From assembly GCA_902530985.1 (NCBI GenBank), contig CACACI010000012.1, positions 1 through 34,277 on the forward strand: DNA of 34,277 nucleotides. The letters run 5' to 3'. The translations under genes were made by a program, and so were the position numbers. This DNA is from an uncultured Alphaproteobacteria bacterium. Its GTDB lineage: Bacteria > Pseudomonadota > Alphaproteobacteria > Methylaequorales > Methylaequoraceae. Below are positions 16,361-27,390 of the stretch, piece after piece (position 1 is the stretch's first letter; each line of letters starts with the position of its first letter). The notes under the pieces were generated by a model. It ran no database searches, was not told the origin of the DNA, and was given only the letters and a program-made list of their open reading frames with translations.

Positions 16361-18313
16361 TTAGTTATCAAGGAAACTTCTTAATTTTCTTGATCTGCTT
16401 GGGTGTTTTAATTTCCTTAAACCTTTGGCTTCTATTTGTCTAATTCTTTCTCTTGTAACAGAAAATTGTTGACCAACTTCTTCAAGTGTATGATCTGTAT
16501 TCATACCAATGCCAAATCTCATTCTTAAAACTCTTTCTTCTCTGGGAGTTAAAGTCGAAAGAACACCAGTTGTAGCTTCTCTCAAGTTATTTTGTATTGC
16601 CGCATCAAGAGGAAGTTTTATATTTTTATCTTCAATAAAGTCTCCAAGATGACTATCATCTTCGTCTCCGACTGGTGTTTCAAGACTTATGGGTTCTTTT
16701 GCAATCTTTAATACTTTCCTTACTTTTTCTAATGGCATTCCTAATCTTGATGCCAACTCCTCGGGTTGAGGTTCTACACCATTTTCATTTAAGATTTGCC
16801 TTGATACACGCACTAGCTTACTTATAGTTTCAATCATATGAACTGGTATTCTTATAGTTCTAGCTTGATCAGCTATGGATCTTGTAATGGCTTGCCTAAT
16901 CCACCATGTTGCATATGTTGAAAATTTATATCCTCTCTTATATTCAAATTTATCAACAGCTTTCATAAGGCCTATATTACCTTCTTGTATCAGGTCTAGG
17001 AATTGGAGACCTCTGTTAGTATATTTTTTTGCTATTGATATTACCAACCTCAAGTTAGCTTCAATCATTTCCTTCTTAGCTTTTCCTGATTCCAAAACTC
17101 CCTGATTAGCAAGACCTGATACCTCTTTAATTTCTTTTATAGTCATCAATGTCGCAAGCATAATTTCTCTAAATTTTGTTATTATTTCGACAGTGATTTC
17201 TTTTTTTGCAAATGAATCCCATTTTTTATTATTTTTCTTGGAAAGATTTCTAAGCCAGTTTTTATATTCACCGTTTTTATTATATTCTTTATCAAATTCA
17301 TCTTGGTTAATTTTTAATTTTAAAGCAGTTTCTTTCAGTTTTCTCTCGCCTGCAAGAATTTGGATATTATATAATTTATGTTTCTCTATAACATCATCAA
17401 TTCTGTTTTGATTTATAAAAATATTTATAACATTCTCTGAAACAGATTTTTCAGATGATTTAATTTTCTTTTCAAACCTGATATCAATTTTTTTATTACT
17501 TATCTTAGAGTCTACATATTCCTTTTTAAGCTTATGAAATTTCTTAAATGATTTTGAAAACTTTTTTAAATTATCAATTATTTGCGATCTCAAACTTTCT
17601 TCTTTCTCAAGGATAGATAAGTCTGACAATTCACTAGTATCTGAGGTATCACTATCAAAATCTTCTTGGTCATCTTCAGTATCATTATTTTTTTCTTCAT
17701 CTTGATTTTGTTCTTCATCCACATTATCATCTGCAAATATTTGATCACCTTTAATGTTAATATCATCAAACTCCTCTGGCTCTCCATTGATAGATCTAAA
17801 AGTAGAGTCAAGGTCAATAAAATCTCTTATTTGTCTTTTTTCAGATAAAAATTCTTCAAAATATTCTTGAATTGACATCATTGATATAAAACTTTTTGAA
17901 AAAGCATCAGTTGTCTTTTTTTTACCTGACTCAATTCTTTTGGCGATTTCAATTTCACCAATTCTGGATAACAACTCAACATTTCCCATTTCTTTTAAAT
18001 ACATCCTCACTGGATCATCAGTTCTACCAGTGTCTTCATCTTTTTGGGAAACTACAACGGCACTTTCTGACTCTTCAGATGAATTTTCATCATTATCTTC
18101 ATCGTATATTTGGATATTTAAACTTTCAACTTTAGAATAGAACTCTTCTTTATCTTCAAACTTCTCATTTTGCAGAGCCTTTTCACACTCTGATCTCTGC
18201 AGGAAGCCCTTCTTTTTTCCCTTTGAAATTAATTTTTTCAGTCCCTCACCTGACTTATCTATTAAGGGCTCTTCTATGTCTTCTTTTCTGGATTTAGATT
18301 CATTTTTTTTCAT
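16361..18313 (-). CDS. rpoD: RNA polymerase primary sigma factor RpoD (sigma-70)
   Basis: This is the housekeeping sigma factor, 650 residues from the ATG. Region 1.1 lies near the N-terminus; region 1.2 is at about 97-130 ([26 protein letters not shown]). Region 2 starts near 417 ([47 protein letters not shown]). Regions 3 and 4 close the protein, with the helix-turn-helix [20 protein letters not shown]. Between 1.2 and 2 sits a long non-conserved region containing a strongly acidic, low-complexity stretch at about 181-237. An in-frame TTG at 18322 would add three residues; the ATG at 18313 is preferred. It is third in yqeY-dnaG-rpoD, with 44 bases between it and the dnaG stop. Confidence 0.97.
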   Translation of the reverse strand: MKKNESKSRKEDIEEPLIDKSGEGLKKLISKGKKKGFLQRSECEKALQNEKFEDKEEFYSKVESLNIQIYDEDNDENSSEESESAVVVSQKDEDTGRTDDPVRMYLKEMGNVELLSRIGEIEIAKRIESGKKKTTDAFSKSFISMMSIQEYFEEFLSEKRQIRDFIDLDSTFRSINGEPEEFDDINIKGDQIFADDNVDEEQNQDEEKNNDTEDDQEDFDSDTSDTSELSDLSILEKEESLRSQIIDNLKKFSKSFKKFHKLKKEYVDSKISNKKIDIRFEKKIKSSEKSVSENVINIFINQNRIDDVIEKHKLYNIQILAGERKLKETALKLKINQDEFDKEYNKNGEYKNWLRNLSKKNNKKWDSFAKKEITVEIITKFREIMLATLMTIKEIKEVSGLANQGVLESGKAKKEMIEANLRLVISIAKKYTNRGLQFLDLIQEGNIGLMKAVDKFEYKRGYKFSTYATWWIRQAITRSIADQARTIRIPVHMIETISKLVRVSRQILNENGVEPQPEELASRLGMPLEKVRKVLKIAKEPISLETPVGDEDDSHLGDFIEDKNIKLPLDAAIQNNLREATTGVLSTLTPREERVLRMRFGIGMNTDHTLEEVGQQFSVTRERIRQIEAKGLRKLKHPSRSRKLRSFLDN

Positions 18314-18357
18314 GGATTGCAATGTTTTACATTTAATATATGAACAGTTGATGAATA

Positions 18358-20115
18358 TTATTCAATAGCTTTAATCTGTATATTTTTTATTTCTTCAGAA
18401 ATTTTATTATATTTTTTCAGAAGGTTGTCGGAGATAATATTATCATTTGTCTCTAGAATTTCTTTTTGTATCAACTTCCTTTCATTAAGCAAAATAGGTA
18501 ATCTTAGATTATTCAAAATTTGTTTAAAAACGGACTTTTTTTCTTCTTCAGTCAAAATAATCAAATGTGTTTTTCTAAGCTCATTTATTTCTTCATATAA
18601 AGTGGGGTTCAGATTTTGATATTCTTTAATAGTTAAAAGTTCTTTTATATTTGGATCAGTAAAGTTTTTGAGAACTCTTTTTTTCTCAATTTCAAGATCA
18701 GCATCAAGAAGGTGAGTTTCAAATATCTCCTCTTGAAATTCAAGAAAAAATTTTTTTTCAGTAATTAACATATAAAGAAATAATTTTTCATTGATATTTT
18801 CAATAATTTTTTCGGTATAAGAGTTTTTAGAAGAATTACCTTTAAATCGATTCTTATCCCAAATAAAATTGTCTTTTCTAGATTTTAAAAATCTATTATA
18901 CTCCTTAGCAACTTTAGGATCTTCTATCTTATCAATAAAATTATTAATTTTCTCATCCAATATAGCTAAAAATTCTGGTGTATCTGTTTCAATCGATTCC
19001 TCAATCATTTCCCATATCAATAAAGAAAGGTCTTTTGCTTCAGATTTTAATTCCAAGAATTCTTTTTTGGAATTTTCTTTCATGAACGAATCTGGATCAC
19101 TCTTGTTAGGTAATGTAATGAACTTCAGTGATTTACCAGGGACAAGGAATTTTAAAATTTTTTGAGCAATTTTTTTAGATGCATCAACACCAGCTTCATC
19201 TCCATCGAAACAAATATAAGGAATATCAGTGAAGTTCCACATTTTTTTTAATTGAATTTCTGATAATGTTGTCCCCAAAGAAGAAACAGCATTTTTTATA
19301 TCTGAGTTGTAAAGTTTAATAACATCCATGTAGCCCTCAACTAAAATAATTTCCTTATCAAACCTGATTTGCTCATTATTTTGATAAAGTCCAAAAAGAA
19401 TTTTACTTTTTTTAAAAACCAGGTTCTCTTGAGAATTAATATATTTTATTTTGGAGTTTTTTATAGTTCTGCCTCCAAACCCTACTATATTATTAAAAAA
19501 ATTATATATCGGAAAAGTTATCCTATTACTAAATCTCCCAAAATATTCATTATTTTTATTTTTTATTAGAAGATCAGTTTTCTTTATTTCCTCGGATTTA
19601 AAACCTTTCTCTTGTAAATATCTGATTATTAATTTTTCGTCAGGACAGTATCCAATATTGAAGGTCTGAATAACTTTTTGACTTACACCCCTGAGACGTA
19701 GGTATTCATAAGCCTGTTTATTTTGAAGTAAAATTTTCTGGAAATAAATATTAATTTCATTATTAATATCAAAAATAATTTTTTCATCTGAACTTAATTT
19801 GATTCTGCTCTCATTAAAGAAAGGTATACCAGAATATTTAGATAAAAAATCTACTGCTTCTTTAAACTGCAAATTTTTATATTTAGTTATAAAGTTTAAT
19901 ATATTCCCTCCAGCCTTGCATCCAAAACAATAAAATAAGGATTTCTCATTGTTTACATTAAAAGATGGAGTATTTTCATTATGAAATGGACATTTACCTA
20001 CAAAAGAATTTCCCTTTTCATTCAAATGAACAAATTGACCAACAAAGTCGGATAATTTGATTTTATTATTTACTTCGTTCAAAAAATGATTAATTGAATT
20101 CTTTGAATCATTCAT
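18358..20115 (-). CDS. dnaG: DNA primase DnaG
   Basis: DnaG makes RNA primers for the replisome. From the ATG at 20115 it has 585 residues. The CHC2 zinc ribbon has C42 and H45 in CPFH, and C63 and C66 in CFGC. The TOPRIM core shows LVEGYMDVI (Glu near 260) and FDGDEAG (Asp near 304 and 306), the catalytic metal site. The rest is the helicase-interacting C-terminal region, which is poorly conserved here. A TTG at 20142 extends the frame by nine residues inside yqeY (MRKRQKKSS), without family support. The ATG overlaps the yqeY stop by 8 bases. Order yqeY-dnaG-rpoD is the alphaproteobacterial counterpart of the rpsU-dnaG-rpoD operon. Confidence 0.96.
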   Translation of the reverse strand: MNDSKNSINHFLNEVNNKIKLSDFVGQFVHLNEKGNSFVGKCPFHNENTPSFNVNNEKSLFYCFGCKAGGNILNFITKYKNLQFKEAVDFLSKYSGIPFFNESRIKLSSDEKIIFDINNEINIYFQKILLQNKQAYEYLRLRGVSQKVIQTFNIGYCPDEKLIIRYLQEKGFKSEEIKKTDLLIKNKNNEYFGRFSNRITFPIYNFFNNIVGFGGRTIKNSKIKYINSQENLVFKKSKILFGLYQNNEQIRFDKEIILVEGYMDVIKLYNSDIKNAVSSLGTTLSEIQLKKMWNFTDIPYICFDGDEAGVDASKKIAQKILKFLVPGKSLKFITLPNKSDPDSFMKENSKKEFLELKSEAKDLSLLIWEMIEESIETDTPEFLAILDEKINNFIDKIEDPKVAKEYNRFLKSRKDNFIWDKNRFKGNSSKNSYTEKIIENINEKLFLYMLITEKKFFLEFQEEIFETHLLDADLEIEKKRVLKNFTDPNIKELLTIKEYQNLNPTLYEEINELRKTHLIILTEEEKKSVFKQILNNLRLPILLNERKLIQKEILETNDNIISDNLLKKYNKISEEIKNIQIKAIE

Positions 20116-20572
20116 TGAAGATTTTTTTTGCCTTTTCCGCAACCTCTTGCATATCCAACTGACCAGGGTATTTATTTTTTAAAAAACCAATAAGTTTTCC
20201 TAGATCTTTGATTGAATTACAATCCAGTTCCTTCACAGTTTGATCTAATATAATATCAAGTTCTTTTGCAGTAATTTGATGGGGTAAAAAAGAATTTATA
20301 ATTTCAATTTCTTTTTCTTCTCTTTGTTTTAAATCATCTCTGCCTGCATCTGAATAAATTTTCACACTCTCTTTTCGTTGTTTAATCATATTTACCAGTA
20401 AATTTAAAATATCCTCATCAGAAATAGATTCGCCTTTTTTCTGGGTTCTATGCTGTATATCATGATCTTTTAGGGCAGCTAAAACCAATCTTATAGTAGA
20501 TGTGGCTAATTCATCTCTATTTTTTAAGTTCTTATCTAAACTTAACTTTATTCTTTCTCTTAACGAAGTCAT
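20108..20572 (-). CDS. yqeY: GatB/YqeY domain protein
   Basis: This 154-residue protein is a stand-alone GatB/YqeY domain. The family resembles the tail domain of the GatB subunit of tRNA-dependent amidotransferases, which contacts tRNA; the free-standing protein has no firmly established role. Family features seen: SLRERIKLSLDKNLKNRD, TIRLVLAALKDHDI, LLVNMIKQRKESVKIYSDAGR, EEKEIEIINSFLPHQ and the end DLGKLIGFLKNKYPG-type segment. The whole length equals the family norm. It overlaps dnaG by 8 bases and stands divergent from carA across 100 bases, an arrangement common in Alphaproteobacteria. Confidence 0.92.
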   Translation of the reverse strand: MTSLRERIKLSLDKNLKNRDELATSTIRLVLAALKDHDIQHRTQKKGESISDEDILNLLVNMIKQRKESVKIYSDAGRDDLKQREEKEIEIINSFLPHQITAKELDIILDQTVKELDCNSIKDLGKLIGFLKNKYPGQLDMQEVAEKAKKIFNE

Positions 20573-20635
20573 AAGGGCAAATATTAATACTTATTAATAA
20601 AAAAATCTAATAATTATATCATTTCTATCTAATTG

Positions 20636-20663
20636 TTGGAATTTACTAATATCAAAGTATATT
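20636..20663 (+). promoter_or_regulatory. Candidate sigma-70 promoter for carA
   Basis: TTGGAA at 20636-20641 and TATATT at 20658-20663 are separated by 16 bases, which fits a sigma-70 promoter reading into carA. The -10 box ends only 9 bases before the carA ATG, so the transcript would be almost leaderless, or the true promoter lies slightly upstream. In DNA this AT-rich such matches occur by chance, hence low confidence. Confidence 0.3.
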
Positions 20664-20672
20664 ATTGATCAA

Positions 20673-21818
20673 ATGAAAAATAGTGTCAAAAGAAATGGAA
20701 AAAATTGTTTATTACTTCTTGACGACGGTAGTTACGTGTTGGGAACGGGAGCGGGAAATTTTGGAAACTATTTTGGAGAAATTTGTTTTAATACTTCAAT
20801 TACTGGATACCAAGAAATATTAACTGATCCCTCTTATTTCAATCAGATTATAAACTTTACATTTCCTCACATAGGTATTGTTGGTACCAATCTGAAAGAT
20901 AACGAAAGTGACAAAATTTATGCTTCAGGTTGCATAATCAACAATCCTCTTACAGGTGCATCTAATTTTAGATCAGAAGTCGATTTTGATCGTTGGCTGA
21001 AAAATAATAAAAAAGTTTGTATTACAGGCGTTGATACAAGAGTATTGACAAAAAAGATCCGTTACTTAGGGGTATGTAAAGCTTTAATTCATTTTCCAGA
21101 AAAAAATAATTTTGAAAATCTTAAAACTTTACAAAATAAACTTAAAAATTTCCCTAGTATGAATAATCTAGATTTAGCCTCAAGTGTTTCAACTAAAACA
21201 ATATATAAGTGGGCTAAAGGTAAAAAAGTAAACTTTAATTTTAAAAACAATAGAAAATTCATTGGAGTTATAGATTTTGGAATAAAAAAAAATATTTTAG
21301 AAATTCTGGATTCTTTTGAATATGATATAATTGTTTTCCCAATAAACTATCCAATCAAAAAAATAATTGCCTTACGACCTTGTGGAATATTTCTCTCCAA
21401 CGGCCCTGGTGATCCTCATGCTACTTTTAATATATATAAAGAAAATTTAAATCTTTTAAAAAGTTTTGAAAAACCAATATTTGGAATATGTCTAGGTCAT
21501 CAAATATTGTCTTTAATTTATAATGCAAAAACCGAGAAAATGCACCACGGTCACAGAGGCGCAAACCATCCAATAAAAAATATTAAAACTAAAAAGGTCG
21601 AGATAACAGTTCAAAATCATGGCTTTGTTGTTTCAAAAAAGAAATTCCCTACTCAATTAAAAATAACTCATTCATCTTTATTTGATGGTACAATAGCGGG
21701 TTTAGAAGTAAGAAAAAAACCTTTTTTTTCTGTGCAATATCACCCAGAGTCCTCACCAGGTCCTCAAGATAGTAGGTATTTATTTAATGAATTTATTAAA
21801 CTTATAAAAAATGCCTAG
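20673..21818 (+). CDS. carA: Carbamoyl-phosphate synthase small (glutaminase) subunit CarA
   Basis: CarA hydrolyses glutamine and channels ammonia to CarB for carbamoyl phosphate, the precursor of arginine and pyrimidines. The 381-residue protein has the CarA-specific N-terminal domain ([31 protein letters not shown]) and a class I glutamine amidotransferase domain. The latter has LSNGPGDP, the nucleophile Cys in FGICLGHQ, the GHRGANHP segment, QNHGF, and the catalytic His and Glu in YHPESSPGP. The start is the only sensible ATG. The stop overlaps the carB start by 8 bases. It begins the plus-strand run carA-carB-greA-trxB and stands divergent from yqeY. Confidence 0.97.
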   Translation: MKNSVKRNGKNCLLLLDDGSYVLGTGAGNFGNYFGEICFNTSITGYQEILTDPSYFNQIINFTFPHIGIVGTNLKDNESDKIYASGCIINNPLTGASNFRSEVDFDRWLKNNKKVCITGVDTRVLTKKIRYLGVCKALIHFPEKNNFENLKTLQNKLKNFPSMNNLDLASSVSTKTIYKWAKGKKVNFNFKNNRKFIGVIDFGIKKNILEILDSFEYDIIVFPINYPIKKIIALRPCGIFLSNGPGDPHATFNIYKENLNLLKSFEKPIFGICLGHQILSLIYNAKTEKMHHGHRGANHPIKNIKTKKVEITVQNHGFVVSKKKFPTQLKITHSSLFDGTIAGLEVRKKPFFSVQYHPESSPGPQDSRYLFNEFIKLIKNA

Positions 21819-24800
21819 AAGAACAGACATAAAAAAAATTTTAATAATTGGTGCTGGACCAATTGTAATTGGTCAAGCATGTGAGTTTGATTATTCAGGT
21901 GCGCAAGCATGCAGAGCATTGAAAGAAGAAGGTTTTAATGTTGTTTTAGCTAACTCTAATCCAGCTACAATAATGACAGACCCTGAACTTGCTGATAGAA
22001 CTTATATAGAACCATTAAATTTGTCTATTCTAGAAAAAATTATTATTAAGGAAAAACCAGATGCACTTCTTTCAACGATGGGTGGCCAAACAGCTCTTAA
22101 TTTATCTATTGAACTTGAAAACAAAAAAGTTCTTAAGAAACATAATGTTAAGTTAATTGGAGCATCAAAGAAAGTCATTCAGAAAGCTGAAGATAGAGAG
22201 TTATTTAAAAAATCGATGACTAAAATTGGCCTTGACACACCAAAAGGATTTGTTGTCAATAATATTCATCAAAGTATAGAAATATTGAGAAAATTATCCT
22301 TTCCAATTATTATAAGACCTTCATTTACTCTAGGTGGTTCTGGAGGCGGAACAGCACAAAACAAAACAGAATATATAAAAATTATTAAAAAGGGATTGGC
22401 TTTGTCACCAATCAATGAAGTTCTTGTAGAAGAATCATTAATAGGTTGGAAAGAATATGAAATGGAAGTTATTCGGGACAACCAAGATAATTGTATTATT
22501 GTTTGTTCTATTGAAAATATAGATCCAATGGGAATTCATACTGGCGATTCTGTTACTGTTTCCCCAGCTTTAACTTTAACCGACAAAGAATATCAAGAAA
22601 TGAGAAATAATTCTATAAAAGTTGTCAGAGAAATAGGAGTTGATACTGGTGGAGCAAATGTTCAATTTGCAATTAATCCTAAAACTGGCCGTAATGTCGT
22701 CATTGAAATGAATCCAAGAGTATCTAGATCATCAGCTCTTGCATCTAAAGCTACTGGCTTTCCAATTGCTAGAGTTGCTGCAAAATTGGCTGTTGGATAT
22801 TCTTTAGATGAATTAAAAAATGACATAACAAAAACTACTCCTGCTTCATTTGAACCCACAATAGATTATATCGTAACAAAAATTCCTAGATTCACCTTCG
22901 AGAAATTCAATGTGACTGAAGAGAAACTTGGCACAGCAATGAAGTCAATTGGTGAATGCATGGCGATTGGAAGAAATTTTAAAGAATCTTTCCAAAAGGC
23001 TGTTAGGAGTTTAGAAATTGGCTTAATTGGAATAGATTCTAATGAATTTTTAGAAAAAAAGAATAATAAAGAATTAATTACTTTACTGAAAGAGAACATT
23101 CCAAATAAATTTTTGGTAATTGCCGAATGTGTAAGAAAAAAAATAGACTTGAAAAAAATATCAACTTCATCTAATTACGATCCATGGTTTGTTAGAGAAA
23201 TAGCTGAAATAGTTGAAACTGAAAATTTATTAAAGAAACAATTAATTTCAAAAGAAAATTATATTAAAGCGAAAGAACAAGGTTTTTCAGATGAAAAGAT
23301 TATTCAACTATCAAAATCAAAAAAATCTCAAATATCTCAAATAAAAAAAACAAATAAATTATCTTCTACTTTTAGGAATATTGATACTTGCTCAGGGGAG
23401 TTTGAATCTAAGACACCTTATATGTATTCATCATGGAATTGTATTAATCAAAACCAACGATTTGAAGAAGAAACCACAATAACTAATAATAAGAAAGTTA
23501 TAATACTTGGTGGGGGACCAAATAGAATTGGACAAGGAATTGAATTTGACTACTGTTGCGTTCACTCCTCTTTTGCAATAAAAGAACTTGGAATTGAATC
23601 TATAATGATCAATTGCAACCCTGAGACTGTCTCTACAGATTACGATATTTCTGACAGACTCTACTTTGAACCACTGGACACAGAATCTGTACTAGAAATT
23701 TGTAATGCTGAGAATGTAAAAAAAGATTTACTTGGTGTAATTGTACAACTTGGCGGACAAACTCCATTAAAACTGGCTGAGAAACTAACCAATTCAGGAA
23801 TAAAAATACTTGGCACTTCATTTAAATCAATTGATCTGTGTGAGGATAGAGATATGTTTGCAAAGTTAATGAAAAATCTGGGTATTCAACAACCTCAAAG
23901 TGATATTGTATTTAATTATAATCAAGCACAGAAAGCTATTGAAACTATTCAGTTTCCTATTGTCATCAGACCTTCATATGTATTAGGTGGAAGAGCAATG
24001 AGAATTATTAATAACTACGATGAACTTGAGAAATACTTCAGCAATAATTTCATAATAAATAATAAATCAATTTTGATTGACGAATTCCTTGTTGATGCTA
24101 AAGAAATTGATGTTGATGCAATTTCTGATGGCAAGGAGGTATTTATTTCTGGGGTTCTTGAGCATATAGAAGAGGCAGGTGTTCATTCAGGAGACTCTGC
24201 ATGTTCCCTTCCTCCACAAACCCTATCACAAAATCTTATTGATGAAATAACAAGAACCACAATACGAATATCCAGAAGTTTAAATATTATCGGTTTTATC
24301 AATATCCAATATGCAATCAAAGACGGAAAACTATATGTTATTGAAGTGAACCCAAGAGCAAGTAGGACTGTTCCATTTATATCTAAATCTACTGGAATTC
24401 CTCTTGCTAAGATAGCCACAAAAGTTATTTTAGGGAAGGATTTAAAAAGTTTTAATCTTAATAACAAAAAAGCACCTTACGTAACAGTCAAAGAGTCTGT
24501 TTTTCCATTTGATAGATTTCCTGGTGAAGATATAATTTTGGGCCCTGAAATGAAGTCTACTGGAGAAGTAATGGGAATTGATAAAAATTTTCCTATGGCA
24601 TTCTTAAAGTCACAAATCGCTGCAGGAAATAAACTTCCTCTGAAGGGTTGTGTTTTTATTTCTGTTAGAGATGAAGATAAAGAAAATATAATACTTTTAT
24701 CTCAAGTTCTTATAAAACTTAATTTTAAAATTTTTGCAACAAAAGGAACTGCTGATTTTTTGTCTAAATTCTCAATTAATGTTAAATCCATAAAAAAAGT

Positions 24801-25041
24801 TAACCAAGGCAGTCCTCATGTAGTTGATTTTATAGAGCAGAATAAAATACACTTAATAATTAACACAACAAGTGGAACGAATTCCATAGCTGATAGTTTG
24901 TCAATTAGAAGAACTGCCTTAAGTAAAAAAATTCCGTACTTTACTACTATTTCTGCTGCGAAAATAGCCGTCACAGGTTTAAATATAATTAATAACAGTG
25001 ATCTAACCGTTAAGTCTATCCAAGAATTGTATAATTCCTAG
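21811..25041 (+). CDS. carB: Carbamoyl-phosphate synthase large subunit CarB
   Basis: CarB is the synthetase subunit with two tandem ATP-grasp halves: the first makes carboxy phosphate and carbamate, the second phosphorylates carbamate. At 1076 residues it has full family length. The first half shows [30 protein letters not shown] and [12 protein letters not shown]. The second half repeats this as [28 protein letters not shown] and [13 protein letters not shown]-terminal MGS-like allosteric domain (about 945-1076) includes [11 protein letters not shown] and INTTSGTNS. It overlaps carA by 8 bases, so the two subunits are probably made in step. greA follows after 33 bases. Confidence 0.98.
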   Translation: MPRRTDIKKILIIGAGPIVIGQACEFDYSGAQACRALKEEGFNVVLANSNPATIMTDPELADRTYIEPLNLSILEKIIIKEKPDALLSTMGGQTALNLSIELENKKVLKKHNVKLIGASKKVIQKAEDRELFKKSMTKIGLDTPKGFVVNNIHQSIEILRKLSFPIIIRPSFTLGGSGGGTAQNKTEYIKIIKKGLALSPINEVLVEESLIGWKEYEMEVIRDNQDNCIIVCSIENIDPMGIHTGDSVTVSPALTLTDKEYQEMRNNSIKVVREIGVDTGGANVQFAINPKTGRNVVIEMNPRVSRSSALASKATGFPIARVAAKLAVGYSLDELKNDITKTTPASFEPTIDYIVTKIPRFTFEKFNVTEEKLGTAMKSIGECMAIGRNFKESFQKAVRSLEIGLIGIDSNEFLEKKNNKELITLLKENIPNKFLVIAECVRKKIDLKKISTSSNYDPWFVREIAEIVETENLLKKQLISKENYIKAKEQGFSDEKIIQLSKSKKSQISQIKKTNKLSSTFRNIDTCSGEFESKTPYMYSSWNCINQNQRFEEETTITNNKKVIILGGGPNRIGQGIEFDYCCVHSSFAIKELGIESIMINCNPETVSTDYDISDRLYFEPLDTESVLEICNAENVKKDLLGVIVQLGGQTPLKLAEKLTNSGIKILGTSFKSIDLCEDRDMFAKLMKNLGIQQPQSDIVFNYNQAQKAIETIQFPIVIRPSYVLGGRAMRIINNYDELEKYFSNNFIINNKSILIDEFLVDAKEIDVDAISDGKEVFISGVLEHIEEAGVHSGDSACSLPPQTLSQNLIDEITRTTIRISRSLNIIGFINIQYAIKDGKLYVIEVNPRASRTVPFISKSTGIPLAKIATKVILGKDLKSFNLNNKKAPYVTVKESVFPFDRFPGEDIILGPEMKSTGEVMGIDKNFPMAFLKSQIAAGNKLPLKGCVFISVRDEDKENIILLSQVLIKLNFKIFATKGTADFLSKFSINVKSIKKVNQGSPHVVDFIEQNKIHLIINTTSGTNSIADSLSIRRTALSKKIPYFTTISAAKIAVTGLNIINNSDLTVKSIQELYNS

Positions 25042-25074
25042 AATTTAATTTGTAATCGAATATAATATTTAAAT

Positions 25075-25551
25075 ATGAATGAAAAATTTCCTATGACTGC
25101 TGAAGGTCTTAAAATGCTTAGAGAGGAGCTTGAAAACCTTAAAAATACTGAAAGACCAAATGTTATTAAAGCTATCTCCGAGGCTCGTGAACACGGTGAT
25201 TTATCCGAAAACGCAGAATATCATGCCGCCAGAGACAGACAAAGTTTCATCGAAGGAAGAATAGCAGAATTAGAAAATAAAATAACTCGCGCTGAGGTAA
25301 TTGACCCAACAAAGCTTGATGATTCAAAAGTAACATTTGGCGCTACTGTAGTAATTACAGACTTAGAAACCAATCAAAAACATACCTACAAAATTGTAGG
25401 AACTGATGAGGCTGATATTGAAAAAAACCTTATATCTGTTTCAGCCCCTTTATGTAGAGCAATGATTAATAAAACAGTCCATGATATTTTTGAAGTTCAA
25501 ACACCTAAAGGAGTTAAAGAATATGAAATTAATTCCATAAGTTTTATATAA
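25075..25551 (+). CDS. greA: Transcription elongation factor GreA
   Basis: GreA rescues backtracked RNA polymerase by stimulating transcript cleavage through its secondary channel. The 158-residue protein has the exact family length. An N-terminal coiled coil (MTAEGLKMLREELENLK, then ISEAREHGDLSENAEYHAARDRQ) includes the tip acidic residues in GDLSENAEY, and a FKBP-like C-terminal domain starts with VTFGATVVI and ends near VKEYEINSISF. The downstream trxB starts one base after its stop. Placement after carB is common in Alphaproteobacteria. Confidence 0.96.
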   Translation: MNEKFPMTAEGLKMLREELENLKNTERPNVIKAISEAREHGDLSENAEYHAARDRQSFIEGRIAELENKITRAEVIDPTKLDDSKVTFGATVVITDLETNQKHTYKIVGTDEADIEKNLISVSAPLCRAMINKTVHDIFEVQTPKGVKEYEINSISFI

Positions 25552-25552
25552 A

Positions 25553-26491
25553 ATGTCTGAAAAAGAAAAAGTTTTAATAATTGGTTCTGGTCCAGCTGGA
25601 TACACTGCTGCAATTTACGCAGCAAGAGCAGGTCTCTCACCACTACTAATATCTGGTTTAGAACCTGGTGGACAATTAACTATTACAACCGACGTTGAAA
25701 ATTTTCCAGGATTTGAAAATCCAATTCAAGGGCCATGGTTAATGGAGCAAATGAAAAAACAATCAATGGCTTATGGGACAAGGATTATTAATGACTATGT
25801 AAAAGATGTCGATTTTACAAACAAAGGTCATAAAATAATTACAGAAAAAGATCAATTTCAATCTCATTCTATTATTATTGCTACTGGCGCAAAAGCCAAA
25901 TGGTTAAATATCGATGGAGAAGAAATGTTTAGGGGTTTTGGTGTTTCAGCATGTGCTACATGCGATGGGTTTTTCTATAAAAATAAAATCGTAGCTGTTG
26001 TAGGTGGGGGAAATACAGCAGCAGAAGAGGCCCTGTTTTTATCAAATCTATGCAAAGAGGTTATTATTATTCATCGAAGAGACAAATTAAGAGCTGAAAA
26101 AATTTTACAAAAAAGGTTAATAGAAAAAAAAAACATTAGTTTTATTTGGAACACTACTGTTGAAAAAGTTTTAGGTAATTTTGAAAAAAAATATATAACA
26201 TCAATATTAATTAAAGATAATCAAGGGAAAGAAAAGAAAATCAATATTGATGGTTTTTTTGTAGCTATTGGACATAGTCCAACTACAAATCTTTTTAAAA
26301 GTAAATTAAAAATGGATAACGAGGGTTATATTCTAACAGAAGCAGACTCTACAAAAACAAATGTAGAGGGTGTATTTGCAGCTGGTGATGTTACAGACAA
26401 AATTTATAGACAAGCTGTTACTGCAGCTGGGATGGGATGTATGAGTGCACTTGAAGCAGAAAGTTTTTTAACAGAAAAAAAAATTATTTAG
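25553..26491 (+). CDS. trxB: Thioredoxin reductase TrxB
   Basis: TrxB is an NADPH- and FAD-dependent flavoenzyme that reduces thioredoxin in the cytoplasm. The 312-residue protein has the FAD motif GSGPAGYTAA (residues 11-20), GGQLTITTDVENFPGF, the redox-active pair Cys134 and Cys137 in CATCDGFF, the NADPH motif VGGGNTAAEEALFLS, and the second FAD motif VFAAGDVTDKIYRQAVTAAG. All catalytic parts are present. Its start is one base after greA. Its last 8 bases overlap the last 8 bases of the convergent reductase gene, so the two messages could pair at their 3' ends. Confidence 0.96.
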   Translation: MSEKEKVLIIGSGPAGYTAAIYAARAGLSPLLISGLEPGGQLTITTDVENFPGFENPIQGPWLMEQMKKQSMAYGTRIINDYVKDVDFTNKGHKIITEKDQFQSHSIIIATGAKAKWLNIDGEEMFRGFGVSACATCDGFFYKNKIVAVVGGGNTAAEEALFLSNLCKEVIIIHRRDKLRAEKILQKRLIEKKNISFIWNTTVEKVLGNFEKKYITSILIKDNQGKEKKINIDGFFVAIGHSPTTNLFKSKLKMDNEGYILTEADSTKTNVEGVFAAGDVTDKIYRQAVTAAGMGCMSALEAESFLTEKKII

Positions 26492-27389
26492 AAGTAATAC
26501 CATCAAGTATCTCTTTATGAGTTTGACAATTATTACCGAATTTTTTTGAATACTTAACAATAAAGCCTGACAACCAATTTAATTCTAGTTTTTTTTTATT
26601 TATAAAATCGATATACATTGAGGAGGTCATATCAAATGGCATCTTTGTTATTTTTTCTAACCAATATTCAACTGGATCAGATTTAAATTCAACTTGGAAG
26701 AACTTTGATAAACTATAAGTTTCTTGCATTGCATTTATAAAATTATTTTTTAATTTAGGAGTTTCGAATATTTCTCCAATAGTCTTTTTTGTGAGAGTAG
26801 TAATTCCACTGTAAGCAGACAAAAAAATAAATTTTTCCCATATTTTTTCCTTGATATTTTGCTTAAGACGCAAATCAAGTCCAGAGTTTTTACATTTATT
26901 ACAAAAATCATTCAGCCTATCATCTTCTTTATTAAACATATGACCAACAAAGAATGTAGCTAATTTACCATTGTGCTTTATTATTTGATTTTCATCAACG
27001 TAAGATGAAATTTGGGCAACAGCACCGAATGCATTAGTCTTTCCAAATTCTTCTATAACTTTTTGTTCAGAATAAATACCATTCTGAAATGGTAAAATAA
27101 TAGAATTATTAATTCCAACATTTTTTAAATCTAGAATAAAGTTATCAAAATCATAAAGCTTGACTGTACATATTATTATGTCAAATTTTTTGTCACTAGG
27201 AATTGAATCAAACACTTTAATATTTTTAATTTTTTTGTCACCAAGTTGACTGCTAATTTTCAACCCTTCTTTCTTCAAAAATTCAAACCTTTTACCCCTA
27301 GCAACATATGAAACATCAAATTCTTTATTTGTAATTCGAGAACCAAGAAAACCACCTACTCCGCCTACCCCAAAAATTAAAATTTTCAT
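26484..27389 (-). CDS. 2-dehydropantoate 2-reductase family protein (ketopantoate reductase-like)
   Basis: This 301-residue NADPH-dependent reductase resembles PanE, which reduces ketopantoate to pantoate in coenzyme A synthesis. It has the nucleotide-binding glycine motif FGVGGVGGFLGSRI at residues 5-18, the VARG turn, and PFQNGI with the conserved substrate-binding Asn. It also has KIWEKFIFLSAYSGITTL, which aligns with the KPR 'K.W.K' catalytic lysine segment; the usual following Asn is replaced here, as in paralogous groups of the family. That makes the substrate less certain than the fold. The aminotransferase gene lies one base upstream on the same strand. The end overlaps trxB by 8 bases tail to tail. 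I leave out the symbol because PanE-like paralogues are common. Confidence 0.75.
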   Translation of the reverse strand: MKILIFGVGGVGGFLGSRITNKEFDVSYVARGKRFEFLKKEGLKISSQLGDKKIKNIKVFDSIPSDKKFDIIICTVKLYDFDNFILDLKNVGINNSIILPFQNGIYSEQKVIEEFGKTNAFGAVAQISSYVDENQIIKHNGKLATFFVGHMFNKEDDRLNDFCNKCKNSGLDLRLKQNIKEKIWEKFIFLSAYSGITTLTKKTIGEIFETPKLKNNFINAMQETYSLSKFFQVEFKSDPVEYWLEKITKMPFDMTSSMYIDFINKKKLELNWLSGFIVKYSKKFGNNCQTHKEILDGITSK

Positions 27390-27390
27390 T

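Noticed and set aside
17590-18140. Open frames opposite and out of frame with rpoD
   Set aside because: They mirror the acidic repeat-like codons of rpoD and show no protein-like motifs.
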